From Silvania hatchlandensis (lineage in GTDB: Bacteria > Pseudomonadota > Gammaproteobacteria > Enterobacterales > Enterobacteriaceae), in the NCBI RefSeq assembly GCF_025564065.1, contig NZ_JAMGZK010000052.1:236324-300323 (forward strand): a stretch of 64,000 nucleotides of DNA, written 5' to 3'. The position numbers and the translations under genes were made by a program. The notes below the pieces were generated by a model that worked only from the letters and a program-made list of their open reading frames with translations, made no database searches and had not been told where the DNA came from. Shown piece after piece: positions 1 to 7,517 of this stretch (positions within the stretch are counted from its first letter, which is position 1; every line of letters begins with the position of its first letter).

Positions 1-1
1 C

Positions 2-658
2 GGACCGGTGGGATTGCTGACCATCGCCTGCGCGCGGCTGCTGGGTGCCGAGCAAATTTTTGTCGTCGACCATCACGACTACCGGCTGCGTTTCGCCGAG
101 CAACGCTATGGCGCGATCCCTGTCAACTTTGACGTAGACGATGACGCGGCGGAAAAAATTATCGCCCAGACGGCAGGCCATCGCGGGGTGGATGCGGTGA
201 TCGATGCGGTCGGGTTCGAAGCGAAAGGCAGTACCACCGAAACGGTACTCACCACCCTGAAGCTGGAAGGTAGCAGCGGTAAAGCGTTGCGCCAGTGTAT
301 TGCCGCTGTGAGGCGCGGCGGGGTGGTCAGCGTGCCCGGCGTGTACGCTGGTTTTATCCACGGTTTTCTGTTTGGCGATGCCTTTGATAAAGGGCTGACG
401 TTTAAAATGGGGCAGACGAACGTTCACGCCTGGCTTGGGGAGCTGCTGCCGCTGATTGAGCAAGGGCTGCTCACGCCGGAGGAGATTGTGACCCACTATC
501 TGCCGTTTGAAGAGGCGGCCCGCGGGTATGAGATCTTCGAGAAGCGCCAGGAAGAGTGCCGGAAGATCATTCTGGTGCCGGGAGCGCACAGCCCGCAAGT
601 GGCTAAAGAACGCGTAACGGGGCTGGTCAATGCGATGCCACCGGCTGCCACTCTCTGA
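2..658 (+). CDS. ybdR: YbdR-type zinc-dependent alcohol dehydrogenase family protein (5' end outside window)
   Basis: The frame is open to the window edge and begins inside the Rossmann fold (G-P-V-G-L-L-T), so the N-terminal catalytic zinc domain lies outside. What remains is the NAD(P)-binding half and C-terminus, about 218 residues, of a medium-chain dehydrogenase close to E. coli YbdR and to glutathione-independent formaldehyde dehydrogenases. Visible family segments include the acidic VVDHH end of the second beta strand, which favours NAD(H), and [15 protein letters not shown]. The substrate is not established for this family member. The next gene, rnk, is convergent, as in E. coli. Confidence 0.88.
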   Translation, partial: GPVGLLTIACARLLGAEQIFVVDHHDYRLRFAEQRYGAIPVNFDVDDDAAEKIIAQTAGHRGVDAVIDAVGFEAKGSTTETVLTTLKLEGSSGKALRQCIAAVRRGGVVSVPGVYAGFIHGFLFGDAFDKGLTFKMGQTNVHAWLGELLPLIEQGLLTPEEIVTHYLPFEEAARGYEIFEKRQEECRKIILVPGAHSPQVAKERVTGLVNAMPPAATL

Positions 659-666
659 AGGCAGAA

Positions 667-688
667 AGAGGATGCAGATGCATCCTCT
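667..688. terminator. Hairpin between ybdR and rnk
   Basis: A 9-bp perfect stem (AGAGGATGC / GCATCCTCT) with a 4-base loop sits 8 bases after the ybdR stop, between convergent genes. There is no T tract on either side, so it is at best a weak or Rho-assisted terminator or an mRNA 3'-end stabiliser. Confidence 0.4.
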
Positions 689-720
689 GGGCAAAGCGGG
701 TTAACGCTTGTCAGATGGGA

Positions 721-1131
721 TTAGCGCTGGTATTCCCCGGCGGCTTCAGGCTGAAAGATAAGCTCCAGCACCTCGAGATGGGTGGCGGTTCCACCCGGCA
801 GCTCCCAGTGGATGGTGTCGCCGGTGCGCAGGCCAATCAACGCTGCCCCTACCGGTGCCAGCACCGAAAGCTGGGTCGCGCTGTCCGTCATCTGATTCGG
901 ATAGACCAGCGTGCGGGTGCGTTCCTCGCCGGTGGTCAAATCGCGAAATCGCACCTGGCTGTTCATGGTCACCACGTTATGCGGCATGTCCTGCGGGGCG
1001 CACATCTGCGCGCGATCCAGTTCGGCGTTCAGCGCTTCTGCAACCGGCAACGAGGCAAAGGCCGGTTGCTCCAGCAGGCGGTCGATACGTTCGGCATCGA
1101 GTTCGTTAATGATAATGGTGGGTCTGGACAT
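721..1131 (-). CDS. rnk: Nucleoside diphosphate kinase regulator Rnk
   Basis: 136 residues, the same length as E. coli Rnk, starting [16 protein letters not shown]. Rnk is a GreA/GreB-like protein: a short N-terminal coiled coil followed by an FKBP-like C-terminal domain (here from about residue 50, with the conserved [16 protein letters not shown] segment). It binds RNA polymerase and was first described as a suppressor affecting nucleoside diphosphate kinase levels. It is probably monocistronic, and its upstream region carries a hairpin and a CRP-like site. Assignment is by sequence and by position next to ybdR and near rna. Confidence 0.95.
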   Translation of the reverse strand: MSRPTIIINELDAERIDRLLEQPAFASLPVAEALNAELDRAQMCAPQDMPHNVVTMNSQVRFRDLTTGEERTRTLVYPNQMTDSATQLSVLAPVGAALIGLRTGDTIHWELPGGTATHLEVLELIFQPEAAGEYQR

Positions 1132-1178
1132 TGTTTACTCCATGTCGTTTATGCTGCGACAACCGCAGAAGAGATGCC

Positions 1179-1213
1179 AAAAGAAAACCCTCGCTATCCG
1201 CTAGCGAGGGTTT
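1179..1213 (-). terminator. Terminator-like hairpin upstream of rnk
   Basis: A 12-bp perfect stem (AAACCCTCGCTA / TAGCGAGGGTTT, 5-base loop) followed on the minus strand by TTTTCTTTT. It reads leftward but lies 54 bases upstream of the rnk start codon, not after a gene. It may be an attenuator in the rnk leader or the end of a short leftward RNA. Confidence 0.6.
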
Positions 1214-1252
1214 AACTGCCTCTGATGATACTGACTCTGCGCCCGGGTTTGA

Positions 1253-1268
1253 AGTGATGGATGTCACA
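1253..1268. promoter_or_regulatory. Candidate CRP site, rnk/hydrolase intergenic region
   Basis: AGTGATGGATGTCACA fits the TGTGA-N6-TCACA consensus with 9 of 10 conserved bases. It lies between the divergent rnk and alpha/beta hydrolase genes, about 122 bases upstream of rnk and 150 upstream of the hydrolase, so it could serve either. Confidence 0.5.
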
Positions 1269-1418
1269 TTCGCAGCGTGGATTTTTCCCGAAGGCGTGAA
1301 CGGGTACTTTCGTATGAATTTTGTGCGAAAAACGTGATCGTTGGCCGATTTGAATTATCCTTTTTAAGCGCCTGTAGCAAGCGCCCACCTGCGGTTGTGT
1401 TCCGTTTTAGGAGATCTC

Positions 1419-2249
1419 ATGAGCGATTACGACAAAGTTACCCTGAAAGACGGCAGCTATTTGCATTTCAAAGACTGGGGCAGCGGACAGCCGATTGTGT
1501 TCAGCCACGGCTGGCCACTCACGGCAGATGCCTTTGAAGATCAGATGTTATTTCTGGGGTCACAGGGTTTTCGCGTGATTGCGCATGACCGACGCGGGCA
1601 CGGTCGTTCCGCCCAGACCTGGGACGGCAACAACATGGATCAGTACGCGGACGATCTGGCTGAGCTGACGGCGCACCTGAACCTGAAAGATGCCGTTCAC
1701 GTCGGACACTCGACGGGCGGGGGCGAAGTGGCGCGCTACATCGGCCGTCACGGCACTGAGCGGGTAGCAAAAGCGGTGCTGATAAGCGCGGTGACGCCAA
1801 TCATGATTAAGACCGATTTTAACCCGGACGGGGTGCCGAAAGCGGTGTTTGACGGTATCCGCGACGGCGTGGTGAAGGATCGTGGTGCCTTTTTCTACGA
1901 ACTGAGCGCGGCGTTTTATGGCTATAACCGGTCGGGGGCCAGCGAATCCATCGCTGTGCGCGAAAGCTTTACCGTGCAAGGGCTGCAGGGATCAATCAAG
2001 GGGCTCTATGACTGCATCGCGGCCTTCTCAGAAACCGATCTGCGGGAAGACCTGCGCAAAATGACCCTCCCGACGCTGGTCATTCACGGCGACGACGATC
2101 AGATCGTGCCGTTCGAAACCTGCGGTAAGGTGGCGGTGACGCTCCTGCCAGACGGACAGCTGAAGGTGTATCCCGGCGCGCCGCATGGCATCTGCACAAC
2201 CCATAAACAGCAAATTAACGAAGACCTGCTGCAGTTTATTCAGTCTTAA
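1419..2249 (+). CDS. Alpha/beta hydrolase (non-haem chloroperoxidase/esterase type)
   Basis: 276 residues from the ATG that follows AGGAG by 5 bases; an upstream in-frame start has no ribosome-binding site. The alpha/beta hydrolase fold is evident: oxyanion-loop SHGWPLT near residue 29, HDRRGHGRS at 56-64, nucleophile elbow GHSTGG at 96-101 (Ser98), acid residue in HGDDDQIVP (Asp227) and catalytic His256 in GAPHGI. This layout is typical of bacterial non-haem chloroperoxidase/arylesterase proteins, which in vivo are probably esterases. No signal peptide is seen, so it is cytoplasmic. It sits between rnk and rna, where K-12 has no such gene. Substrate unknown. Confidence 0.85.
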   Translation: MSDYDKVTLKDGSYLHFKDWGSGQPIVFSHGWPLTADAFEDQMLFLGSQGFRVIAHDRRGHGRSAQTWDGNNMDQYADDLAELTAHLNLKDAVHVGHSTGGGEVARYIGRHGTERVAKAVLISAVTPIMIKTDFNPDGVPKAVFDGIRDGVVKDRGAFFYELSAAFYGYNRSGASESIAVRESFTVQGLQGSIKGLYDCIAAFSETDLREDLRKMTLPTLVIHGDDDQIVPFETCGKVAVTLLPDGQLKVYPGAPHGICTTHKQQINEDLLQFIQS

Positions 2250-2255
2250 TTTTCT

Positions 2256-2312
2256 ACGGATTGCGTTACGCTGATCCTCCTGGGGCAGGGGGATGAGCGA
2301 AGCGTAATCCGT
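2256..2312. repeat. Imperfect inverted repeat between hydrolase and flavin-reductase genes
   Basis: ACGGATTGCGTTACGC and GCGTAATCCGT flank a GC-rich centre and can pair over most of the arms. The arm sequence (CGGATTACGCT with GATGAGCGAAGCG) resembles dispersed intergenic palindromes of enterobacteria. It may also separate transcription of the two genes. Confidence 0.4.
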
Positions 2313-2351
2313 GCCTGCCGGTGTTAATCCGTTATTCTTCCCGAGAGCACT

Positions 2352-2969
2352 ATGTACTTTTACCAACCTTCCCAGGGACACGGCCTGCCGCACGATCCCT
2401 TAAACGCCATTGTCGGGCCACGTCCCATCGGCTGGATTGCCTCATGTGACGCCGAAGGCCGCCCGAATCTGGCGCCTTACAGTTTTTTTAACTGCTTCAA
2501 TTATCATCCGCCGATTATTGGCTTTGCCAGCACCGGCTGGAAAGACAGCGTGCGCAATATCGTTGAAACGGGCGAGTTTGTCTGGAACCTCACCACCCGT
2601 GAGCTGGCCAGCGCCATGAACGAAACCTCCGCCAGCCTGCCGCACGGTGAGGACGAATTTGTGCGCGCCGGTCTGAGCAAGGCCGAGAGCCGGGTCGTTA
2701 AGGTGCCACGCGTCGCGCAAAGTCCGGTTAACTTTGAATGCCGCCTGTCGCAATGCATTCAGCTGACGGCTGCCGGCGGAACGCCGATCGACACCTGGCT
2801 GGTGCTGGGGGAAGTGGTTGGCATCCACATTGACGAAAGCCTGCTGCAGGAGGGTATCTACCAGACGGCAAAAGCGCAGCCGGTGCTGCGTGCCGGTGGC
2901 CCGACGGCGTATTTTGCAGTGAGCGAGGATCAGCGGTTTGATCTGGTTCGCCCGGACGCCCGTCAGTAG
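2352..2969 (+). CDS. Flavin reductase family protein (FMN-binding split barrel)
   Basis: 205 residues starting MYFYQPSQGHGLPHDPLNAIVGPRPIGWI. The N-terminal IVGPRPIGWIASCDAEGRPNLAPYS block and the following FFNCFNYHPPIIGFA are hallmarks of the flavoredoxin/DIM6-NTAB family, which bind FMN on a split barrel and reduce flavin or act as partner reductases. The SxF..... active-loop context and NLTTRELASAMNETSA are also present. No partner monooxygenase is encoded nearby except the hydrolase gene just upstream, so its role is unknown. It ends 7 bases inside the convergent rna gene. Confidence 0.85.
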   Translation: MYFYQPSQGHGLPHDPLNAIVGPRPIGWIASCDAEGRPNLAPYSFFNCFNYHPPIIGFASTGWKDSVRNIVETGEFVWNLTTRELASAMNETSASLPHGEDEFVRAGLSKAESRVVKVPRVAQSPVNFECRLSQCIQLTAAGGTPIDTWLVLGEVVGIHIDESLLQEGIYQTAKAQPVLRAGGPTAYFAVSEDQRFDLVRPDARQ

Positions 2970-3772
2970 CCGATTTTATCGATCACAAACTGTTTACCGC
3001 AGTTACCCGGATGCGGCTGCGGTGCAAAAGAGCCGGTCGCCAGCGGGACGTTGATGCTGGCGGCGGTGAGCGACATCTGGATTTCGGTAAGATACGCCGG
3101 GTTGCCGCTGCAGCTTAGCTTCACGGCTTTGACCGTTTGCGGGCCCCAGCTTCTGGCGACGGCGGCATCGAAGGCGCTGTGGGTGACGGTTTTGCCGTAG
3201 TTTTTCGCTAAAAACTGCCCCAGCGGGCTGGCTTTCACTTCCTGATTCATCCGCACCATGGTGCCAAAATAGGCATCCGGGTCGAAGCCGAAGCAGACGC
3301 CGTGTTTGGCATATTCGTAGCGCTCCAGGCAAGAATTCCCGCCCGCACCGGGCATCACCTCATTGAGTTTTGCCGCGCCCGTCAGCGACAGGCCGGTTTC
3401 TGCCGCATCACATTTCCGGCTTGCTTTCGCTTCCGGCATATTGGGGATCGGACGCGTCGCGCAGCCGAAGCGCATCCAGCGACGTTCATCAACGCCCCGT
3501 GCGGCTATGGATTTCGGTAAACCCGGCCACAGACCATGTACGGTCAGGATAGAGGTTTTGTCGGCGCGCTCTTTTTGCAGGCGGCACTCATCGGGGGCGT
3601 CGCGGTGGCGGTCATGCAGGCTCTGGCAAAAGCCTGACTGCCACGAGAGGGCCAACACGTAGCGGTCAAAATCCGCGTACTGCGTTGCCTGAAGCGGGTC
3701 GGCCTGCGCGGGGAGCGCACACAGCGCGACCGCGGTTGCGCTAACAGCGAAAACGAAATCTTTCCTGATCAT
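2963..3772 (-). CDS. rna: Ribonuclease I (RNase T2 family, periplasmic)
   Basis: 269 residues against 268 in E. coli RNase I. A signal peptide ends near AQA (residues 22-24). Both RNase T2 active-site motifs are present: CAS I LTVHGLWPG (about residues 77-85) and CAS II YEYAKHGVC (about 153-161), each carrying catalytic histidines, plus several cysteines for periplasmic disulfides. It cleaves RNA to 2',3'-cyclic nucleotides without base preference. The 3' end overlaps the convergent flavin-reductase gene by 7 bases. Confidence 0.95.
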   Translation of the reverse strand: MIRKDFVFAVSATAVALCALPAQADPLQATQYADFDRYVLALSWQSGFCQSLHDRHRDAPDECRLQKERADKTSILTVHGLWPGLPKSIAARGVDERRWMRFGCATRPIPNMPEAKASRKCDAAETGLSLTGAAKLNEVMPGAGGNSCLERYEYAKHGVCFGFDPDAYFGTMVRMNQEVKASPLGQFLAKNYGKTVTHSAFDAAVARSWGPQTVKAVKLSCSGNPAYLTEIQMSLTAASINVPLATGSFAPQPHPGNCGKQFVIDKIGY

Positions 3773-3823
3773 GTGAAGTCCTGGTGGTTGAAAGCAGAGT
3801 CGTGCTGGAGCTTATTAAAGCAC

Positions 3824-3845
3824 AAAAAGCGCCCGTAGGCGCTTT
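3824..3845 (-). terminator. dcuC terminator
   Basis: On the minus strand AAAGCGCC-TACG-GGCGCTTT continues into TTG, 16 bases after the dcuC stop. It separates dcuC from rna, which is read in the same direction. Confidence 0.75.
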
Positions 3846-3860
3846 ATGCGGGGAAGGGTG

Positions 3861-5234
3861 TTAACCGACGGCGGTGCCAGGCACCAGCACTTCGGTGGCG
3901 ATAATTACGATCAGCAGCCCGACCAGCACCGGAACGGAGGTGCGTTTCACCACTTCAAAAGGTGAGATTTTTGCCATCCCGGCCACCGCGACCACAACGC
4001 CTGAAACAGGCGAAATGGTACGGCCCAGGTTGGAGGCCTGCAGCATCGGAATGGTCAGGTAAGCCGGGTTAATACCGGAGGAGTGCGCCAGTTTCGGGAT
4101 CATCTCCACGAAGGCATAGAACGGTGCGTTACCGGAACCGGTGGTCATCGCCGCCAGCATGGTCAGGACCACCAGCACCAGCATCAGGATGATACTCGCC
4201 GAACCGAAAGAGGTGGCGATGGCGATCAGGCTCTGAATAAAGCCGATGGTGCTCAGCCCCTGGGCAAAGACACCGGCGGCTACCAGCAGCATCACCACGC
4301 CGGCGAAGGCATCCGCCATCCCGCGATAGGCCACTTCCAGCCCGCTGAATACGTTCTGGGTATTGAAGCTACGCACAAATTCCAGGATCGCCGCCAGCAG
4401 CATGCAGATCACCAGAATGGTGATGATGTGCAGTTCCGGGCCCCATTTGCCGTCGAAAATCAGTACCCCGATTATCGGTGTAAACGGCAGGATGGCGTAG
4501 AAGGAAGGTGCGGTGGTGGTGATTTCGCTGACGTCGAGTCTCTCGTGGGAGATGTTCTCTTTTTTATCGAGATAGCGTTGCCAGAAGAAGTGCGCCACGG
4601 CCATGCCGATAATAGCGGCGATGGAGATTGGCAAGGTGGTTTTGAAGGCGAAGTCGATCAGCGGCATCTCGGCCGCTTTGGCCGCCAGCACCACGTCACC
4701 GGAGGTCGGGGAGAGAATAATGGCCGCCGGGGAGGCACAAATGGCCGCCGCCGCGCCGCGGCTGATGCCCACGTTAACCATTACCGGGAACAGGGTCGCC
4801 ATCAGCAACACGCCAAGGCCGGTTGCCGAGGAGACTGCCAGCGACATCAGGCAGGCAACGAAATAGGCGGCAATCATCAGCAGATAAGGGGAGTTGATGT
4901 AGCTCAGCGGCTTCGAGGCCAGCTTCACGACCATATCATTGGCGCCGATATGGGTCATGTAGGCGGCAAACCCGCAGAGCATCATGATCATCATCCCAAG
5001 ATCGCCACCGCGGCTCATCAGCAGGATTTTGATGTACTCGACGATATCCGTGGCGGTGTAGCCCGTGCTGGTGGCGCTGGCTGGCAGTACCTTATGGCCC
5101 ATCAGGGCGCTGATAATCAGTAACGCCAGACCGCCGACGAATAATACGCCGGTCGCGGAATAGCCTTTGATGATGTAGCGCGCGACGCCAACAATGACCA
5201 CTACCCCAATGAGTAGCTCGATGAAGATTTGCAT
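3861..5234 (-). CDS. dcuC: Anaerobic C4-dicarboxylate transporter DcuC
   Basis: 457 residues (E. coli 461) from the ATG preceded by AGGGG at 7 bases; an upstream in-frame start adds 30 residues without homology. About 12 hydrophobic segments fill the protein. Family blocks include ISRGAAAAICASPAAIILSPTSGDVVLAAK near residue 180 and MTTGSGNAPFYAFVEMIPKLA near 360. DcuC is an inner-membrane carrier mainly exporting succinate during fermentation. A possible FNR site lies upstream. In K-12 the cit/dpi genes separate it from rna; here they are missing and rna follows directly. Confidence 0.94.
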   Translation of the reverse strand: MQIFIELLIGVVVIVGVARYIIKGYSATGVLFVGGLALLIISALMGHKVLPASATSTGYTATDIVEYIKILLMSRGGDLGMMIMMLCGFAAYMTHIGANDMVVKLASKPLSYINSPYLLMIAAYFVACLMSLAVSSATGLGVLLMATLFPVMVNVGISRGAAAAICASPAAIILSPTSGDVVLAAKAAEMPLIDFAFKTTLPISIAAIIGMAVAHFFWQRYLDKKENISHERLDVSEITTTAPSFYAILPFTPIIGVLIFDGKWGPELHIITILVICMLLAAILEFVRSFNTQNVFSGLEVAYRGMADAFAGVVMLLVAAGVFAQGLSTIGFIQSLIAIATSFGSASIILMLVLVVLTMLAAMTTGSGNAPFYAFVEMIPKLAHSSGINPAYLTIPMLQASNLGRTISPVSGVVVAVAGMAKISPFEVVKRTSVPVLVGLLIVIIATEVLVPGTAVG

Positions 5235-5326
5235 GAATTCCCCTGTCTCCCGACGCCCCAGAGCGCAAGGATAAATAAGCAATAAAATAAGGTGACAAAA
5301 TGTGCCCAAATATTGCGCCAGCATTG

Positions 5327-5340
5327 CTGACTAAAATCAA
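5327..5340. promoter_or_regulatory. Candidate FNR site upstream of dcuC
   Basis: CTGACTAAAATCAA matches TTGAT-N4-ATCAA at 8 of 10 positions, about 93 bases before the dcuC start. FNR activation of dcuC is known in E. coli, which supports the reading, but the left half-site is imperfect. Confidence 0.45.
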
Positions 5341-5419
5341 TAAATCTACTACTAAAGGGGCGTTCGCCAATAATTTACGCTTCTCGCGCGGGCTTAAAAC
5401 GTAAATAACGTTAAATGAC

Positions 5420-5449
5420 TTGAGCTGTAGAAATATCCCTGCTTATACT
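5420..5449 (+). promoter_or_regulatory. Candidate sigma-70 promoter of the cus-like operon
   Basis: TTGAGC and TATACT separated by 18 bases lie about 30 bases upstream of the first operon gene. An AAATGAC heptamer overlaps the -35 side, but no full CusR-type inverted repeat or CueR-type dyad was recognised around it. Confidence 0.4.
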
Positions 5450-5480
5450 CGGGCCTCTTTTTGCCACCTTAGATGCCGCC

Positions 5481-5882
5481 ATGTCCGCCAGCTGGATTTA
5501 TCGCCTGCGCTTTTTGAAGAAACATCTGCTCACGCTGATGTTGGCCTTCGGCTGGCTGCTGATCCAGAGTCAGGTGGCGGTTGCCTCGCACGATTGCACA
5601 ATCGATTTACGCGGTGAGACGGCCACGCTCCAGCATATGGAGATGATGACAATGCCGCAGCATCACGCTGCGCCGTCGTCTTCGGGCCTGTGTGAAAAGC
5701 ACTGCGTCCCGGATCAGGTACAAAAAGATTCCGGTCATCCACAGCTGACGGCCCTTCCTGCCGCCATGACGGTAACCCTCAATGCCCCGGACTGCGTGGA
5801 ACATACTGCGTCATCCCGGGTCGTCACCCCGCCTGCCGTGGGGCCACCGGCAACGATTCGCTATTGCCGGTTTCGGGAATAA
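5481..5882 (+). CDS. Exported Cys/His/Met-rich protein of unknown function, first gene of cus-like operon
   Basis: 133 residues and not recognised as a named family. An N-terminal hydrophobic stretch (about residues 14-36, ending AVA-S) after RFLKKH looks like a signal peptide or anchor. The remainder is rich in likely metal ligands: C39, a Met/His patch MEMMTMPQHH at 53-62, CEKHC at 71-75, C105 with H108, and C129 in the C-terminal YCRFRE. It is co-directional with cusF, 54 bases away, so copper or silver handling or sensing in the periplasm is a reasonable inference. It recalls small Cys/His proteins placed next to copper genes in other proteobacteria (CopL-like), but no homology is claimed. 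Confidence 0.7.
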   Translation: MSASWIYRLRFLKKHLLTLMLAFGWLLIQSQVAVASHDCTIDLRGETATLQHMEMMTMPQHHAAPSSSGLCEKHCVPDQVQKDSGHPQLTALPAAMTVTLNAPDCVEHTASSRVVTPPAVGPPATIRYCRFRE

Positions 5883-5936
5883 AAACCTGTTAATTAGTTG
5901 ATTTAATTCTAATTTACGTTTAACAGGAGCTTTATC

Positions 5937-6251
5937 ATGCGTGCTTTACTCTTTTCCGCGCTGCTTGGCGCGTGCCTTTCCGTTTCTTTCCTTTCCGTTC
6001 AGGCGAACGCGAGTGTCTCTCCGACCGGCCAGCAGTGGCAGGGCCAGGGCGTTGTGCAGAAGATTGCCCCCCAGTCGGTGGTGATCCAGCATGAGGCTAT
6101 CCCGGCGCTGAAATGGCCCGCCATGACCATGCCGTTTGCCTTATCCGCTGATGTCGATCTGCGCGCCATTAAACCGGGCGAGCAAGTGACATTCACGCTG
6201 GTGCGGGCGGGTGACGGCTTTCAGATAATCTCGCTCACGCCGCTGCGCTAA
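5937..6251 (+). CDS. cusF: CusF-type periplasmic copper/silver metallochaperone
   Basis: 104 residues with a signal peptide ending near ANA (residues 23-25) and an OB-fold C-terminal domain. The CusF copper site is intact: H52, W60, M63 and M65 in HEAIPALKWPAMTMPF, with the same spacing as H36/W44/M47/M49 of mature E. coli CusF. CusF binds Cu(I) or Ag(I) with a Trp cation-pi contact and hands the metal to CusB. It is preceded by CAGGAG and followed 12 bases later by the outer-membrane factor gene. Gene order F-C-B-A differs from C-F-B-A in the E. coli cus operon. Confidence 0.9.
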   Translation: MRALLFSALLGACLSVSFLSVQANASVSPTGQQWQGQGVVQKIAPQSVVIQHEAIPALKWPAMTMPFALSADVDLRAIKPGEQVTFTLVRAGDGFQIISLTPLR

Positions 6252-6263
6252 GGCGAGGATCCC

Positions 6264-7517
6264 ATGAAAAAACAGACACTGAGCATGTGGCTCGGTGGGG
6301 TGATGCTCGGGCTTATCAGTGCCGCCGGGCAGGCCGCGCCGTGGACGCTAGAGCAAACCCTGACCGAAGCACAACGCTATTCAGCGGCCCTCTCCGCCAG
6401 CCGTAACGAGGCTCAGGCGCTGGATGCGATGGCGGATTCCGCCACCCAGTTACCCGATCCCAAACTGAAATTCGGCATCGAAAACGTGCCCGTTCAGGGC
6501 AGTAACGACCAGCGGCTGACCCGCGAAGGGATGACCATGCAGCGGGTCGGGATCATGCAGAGCTACGTCAGCCACGAAAAGCGGGAGCGTAAAGCCCAGA
6601 CCCTGCAGGCGCAGGCCCGGGGCGTGCTGGCAAAAGGCGAGGCGGTGCGCGCGGGTCTTCAGCGTGACACCGCTCAGGCGTGGCTGGATCTGGCCCTGGC
6701 GCAGCAGGCGCTGAAAACCGCCACCCGGCTGGTTAACGAAACCGAGCGTCAGTTCCCTCTGCAAAAGGCCAGCGTTGGGGCGGGCAGTGCCACCCCGGAC
6801 AGCGTCCTGACCCTGAGGATGGCGCTCAGCGCGATGCGGGACAAAGTCACGCTGGCGAAGCGGGATGTTCAGCTGGCGCAAAGCCAGCTGCTGCAGCTAA
6901 CCGGCCAGGGGATTGACGACGTCGGCGGACCGCTGCCGCGCTATCAGCGGCTACCGGCCGAGGTCAGCCAGCTGGAAGAGGCCATTACGCGTCACCCGGA
7001 GGTTGAAGCCGCGCTGCGTGAAGCCGAAACGGCAAAAGCCCGCTCGGCGCAGTCGGCGGTGGCAGCCCTTCCCGACGTGGATGTGGAGGTTTTCTACGCT
7101 CATCGCGCCGAAGGGTATGACGATATGGCCGGGGTGATGTTCACGGTCGATCTGCCGCTGTTCCAGTCGCGACGCCAGGACAAAGACTATGCCGCAGATG
7201 TCTCCCGCTCTTTGCAGGCGGTAGACGAGCTCACGCTGATTAAGCGCGCGCATATCGCCCAGGTGCAGTCGCTGGTGGCGCAGTATCAGGCCGCGCAAGC
7301 CCTGTGGCAGCGTCAGCGCGACGAGATCCTGCCCCTGCAGCATCAACGTCTGGCGTTGCTGACGGCGCAATACCGCGCCGGTCAGTCCGAGCTGCCCGCG
7401 CTGCTTGAGGCCCGGCGCAGCGTGCTCGACAGTGAACTGGCGGTCAATCAGGCCGAGCGCGAGATGGCGCGAACCTGGGCGGCGATCCAATGGTTAATCC
7501 CGCAGGAGTTAGCATGA
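6264..7517 (+). CDS. cusC: CusC/TolC-family outer membrane efflux protein
   Basis: 417 residues with a signal peptide (cleavage near GQAA, residue 24) and two OEP repeats of long amphipathic helices rich in Ala, Gln and Glu. It would form the trimeric outer-membrane channel of the efflux pump. Unlike E. coli CusC it has no lipobox cysteine after the signal peptide and is shorter, so it is closer in design to CzcC-like or TolC-like factors; the symbol rests on operon context. Its stop overlaps the cusB start (ATGA). Confidence 0.82.
   Translation: MKKQTLSMWLGGVMLGLISAAGQAAPWTLEQTLTEAQRYSAALSASRNEAQALDAMADSATQLPDPKLKFGIENVPVQGSNDQRLTREGMTMQRVGIMQSYVSHEKRERKAQTLQAQARGVLAKGEAVRAGLQRDTAQAWLDLALAQQALKTATRLVNETERQFPLQKASVGAGSATPDSVLTLRMALSAMRDKVTLAKRDVQLAQSQLLQLTGQGIDDVGGPLPRYQRLPAEVSQLEEAITRHPEVEAALREAETAKARSAQSAVAALPDVDVEVFYAHRAEGYDDMAGVMFTVDLPLFQSRRQDKDYAADVSRSLQAVDELTLIKRAHIAQVQSLVAQYQAAQALWQRQRDEILPLQHQRLALLTAQYRAGQSELPALLEARRSVLDSELAVNQAEREMARTWAAIQWLIPQELA

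Noticed and set aside
4083..5123. Long open frame antisense to dcuC (346 codons)
   Set aside because: His/Gln/Asp-rich low-complexity product typical of the complement of GC-rich membrane-protein codons; no start signal and no family similarity. dcuC explains the region.
5325..5480. CusR- or CueR-type operator before the copper operon
   Set aside because: Only a single AAATGAC half-site is present; no inverted partner and no CueR-type long-spacer promoter could be made out.
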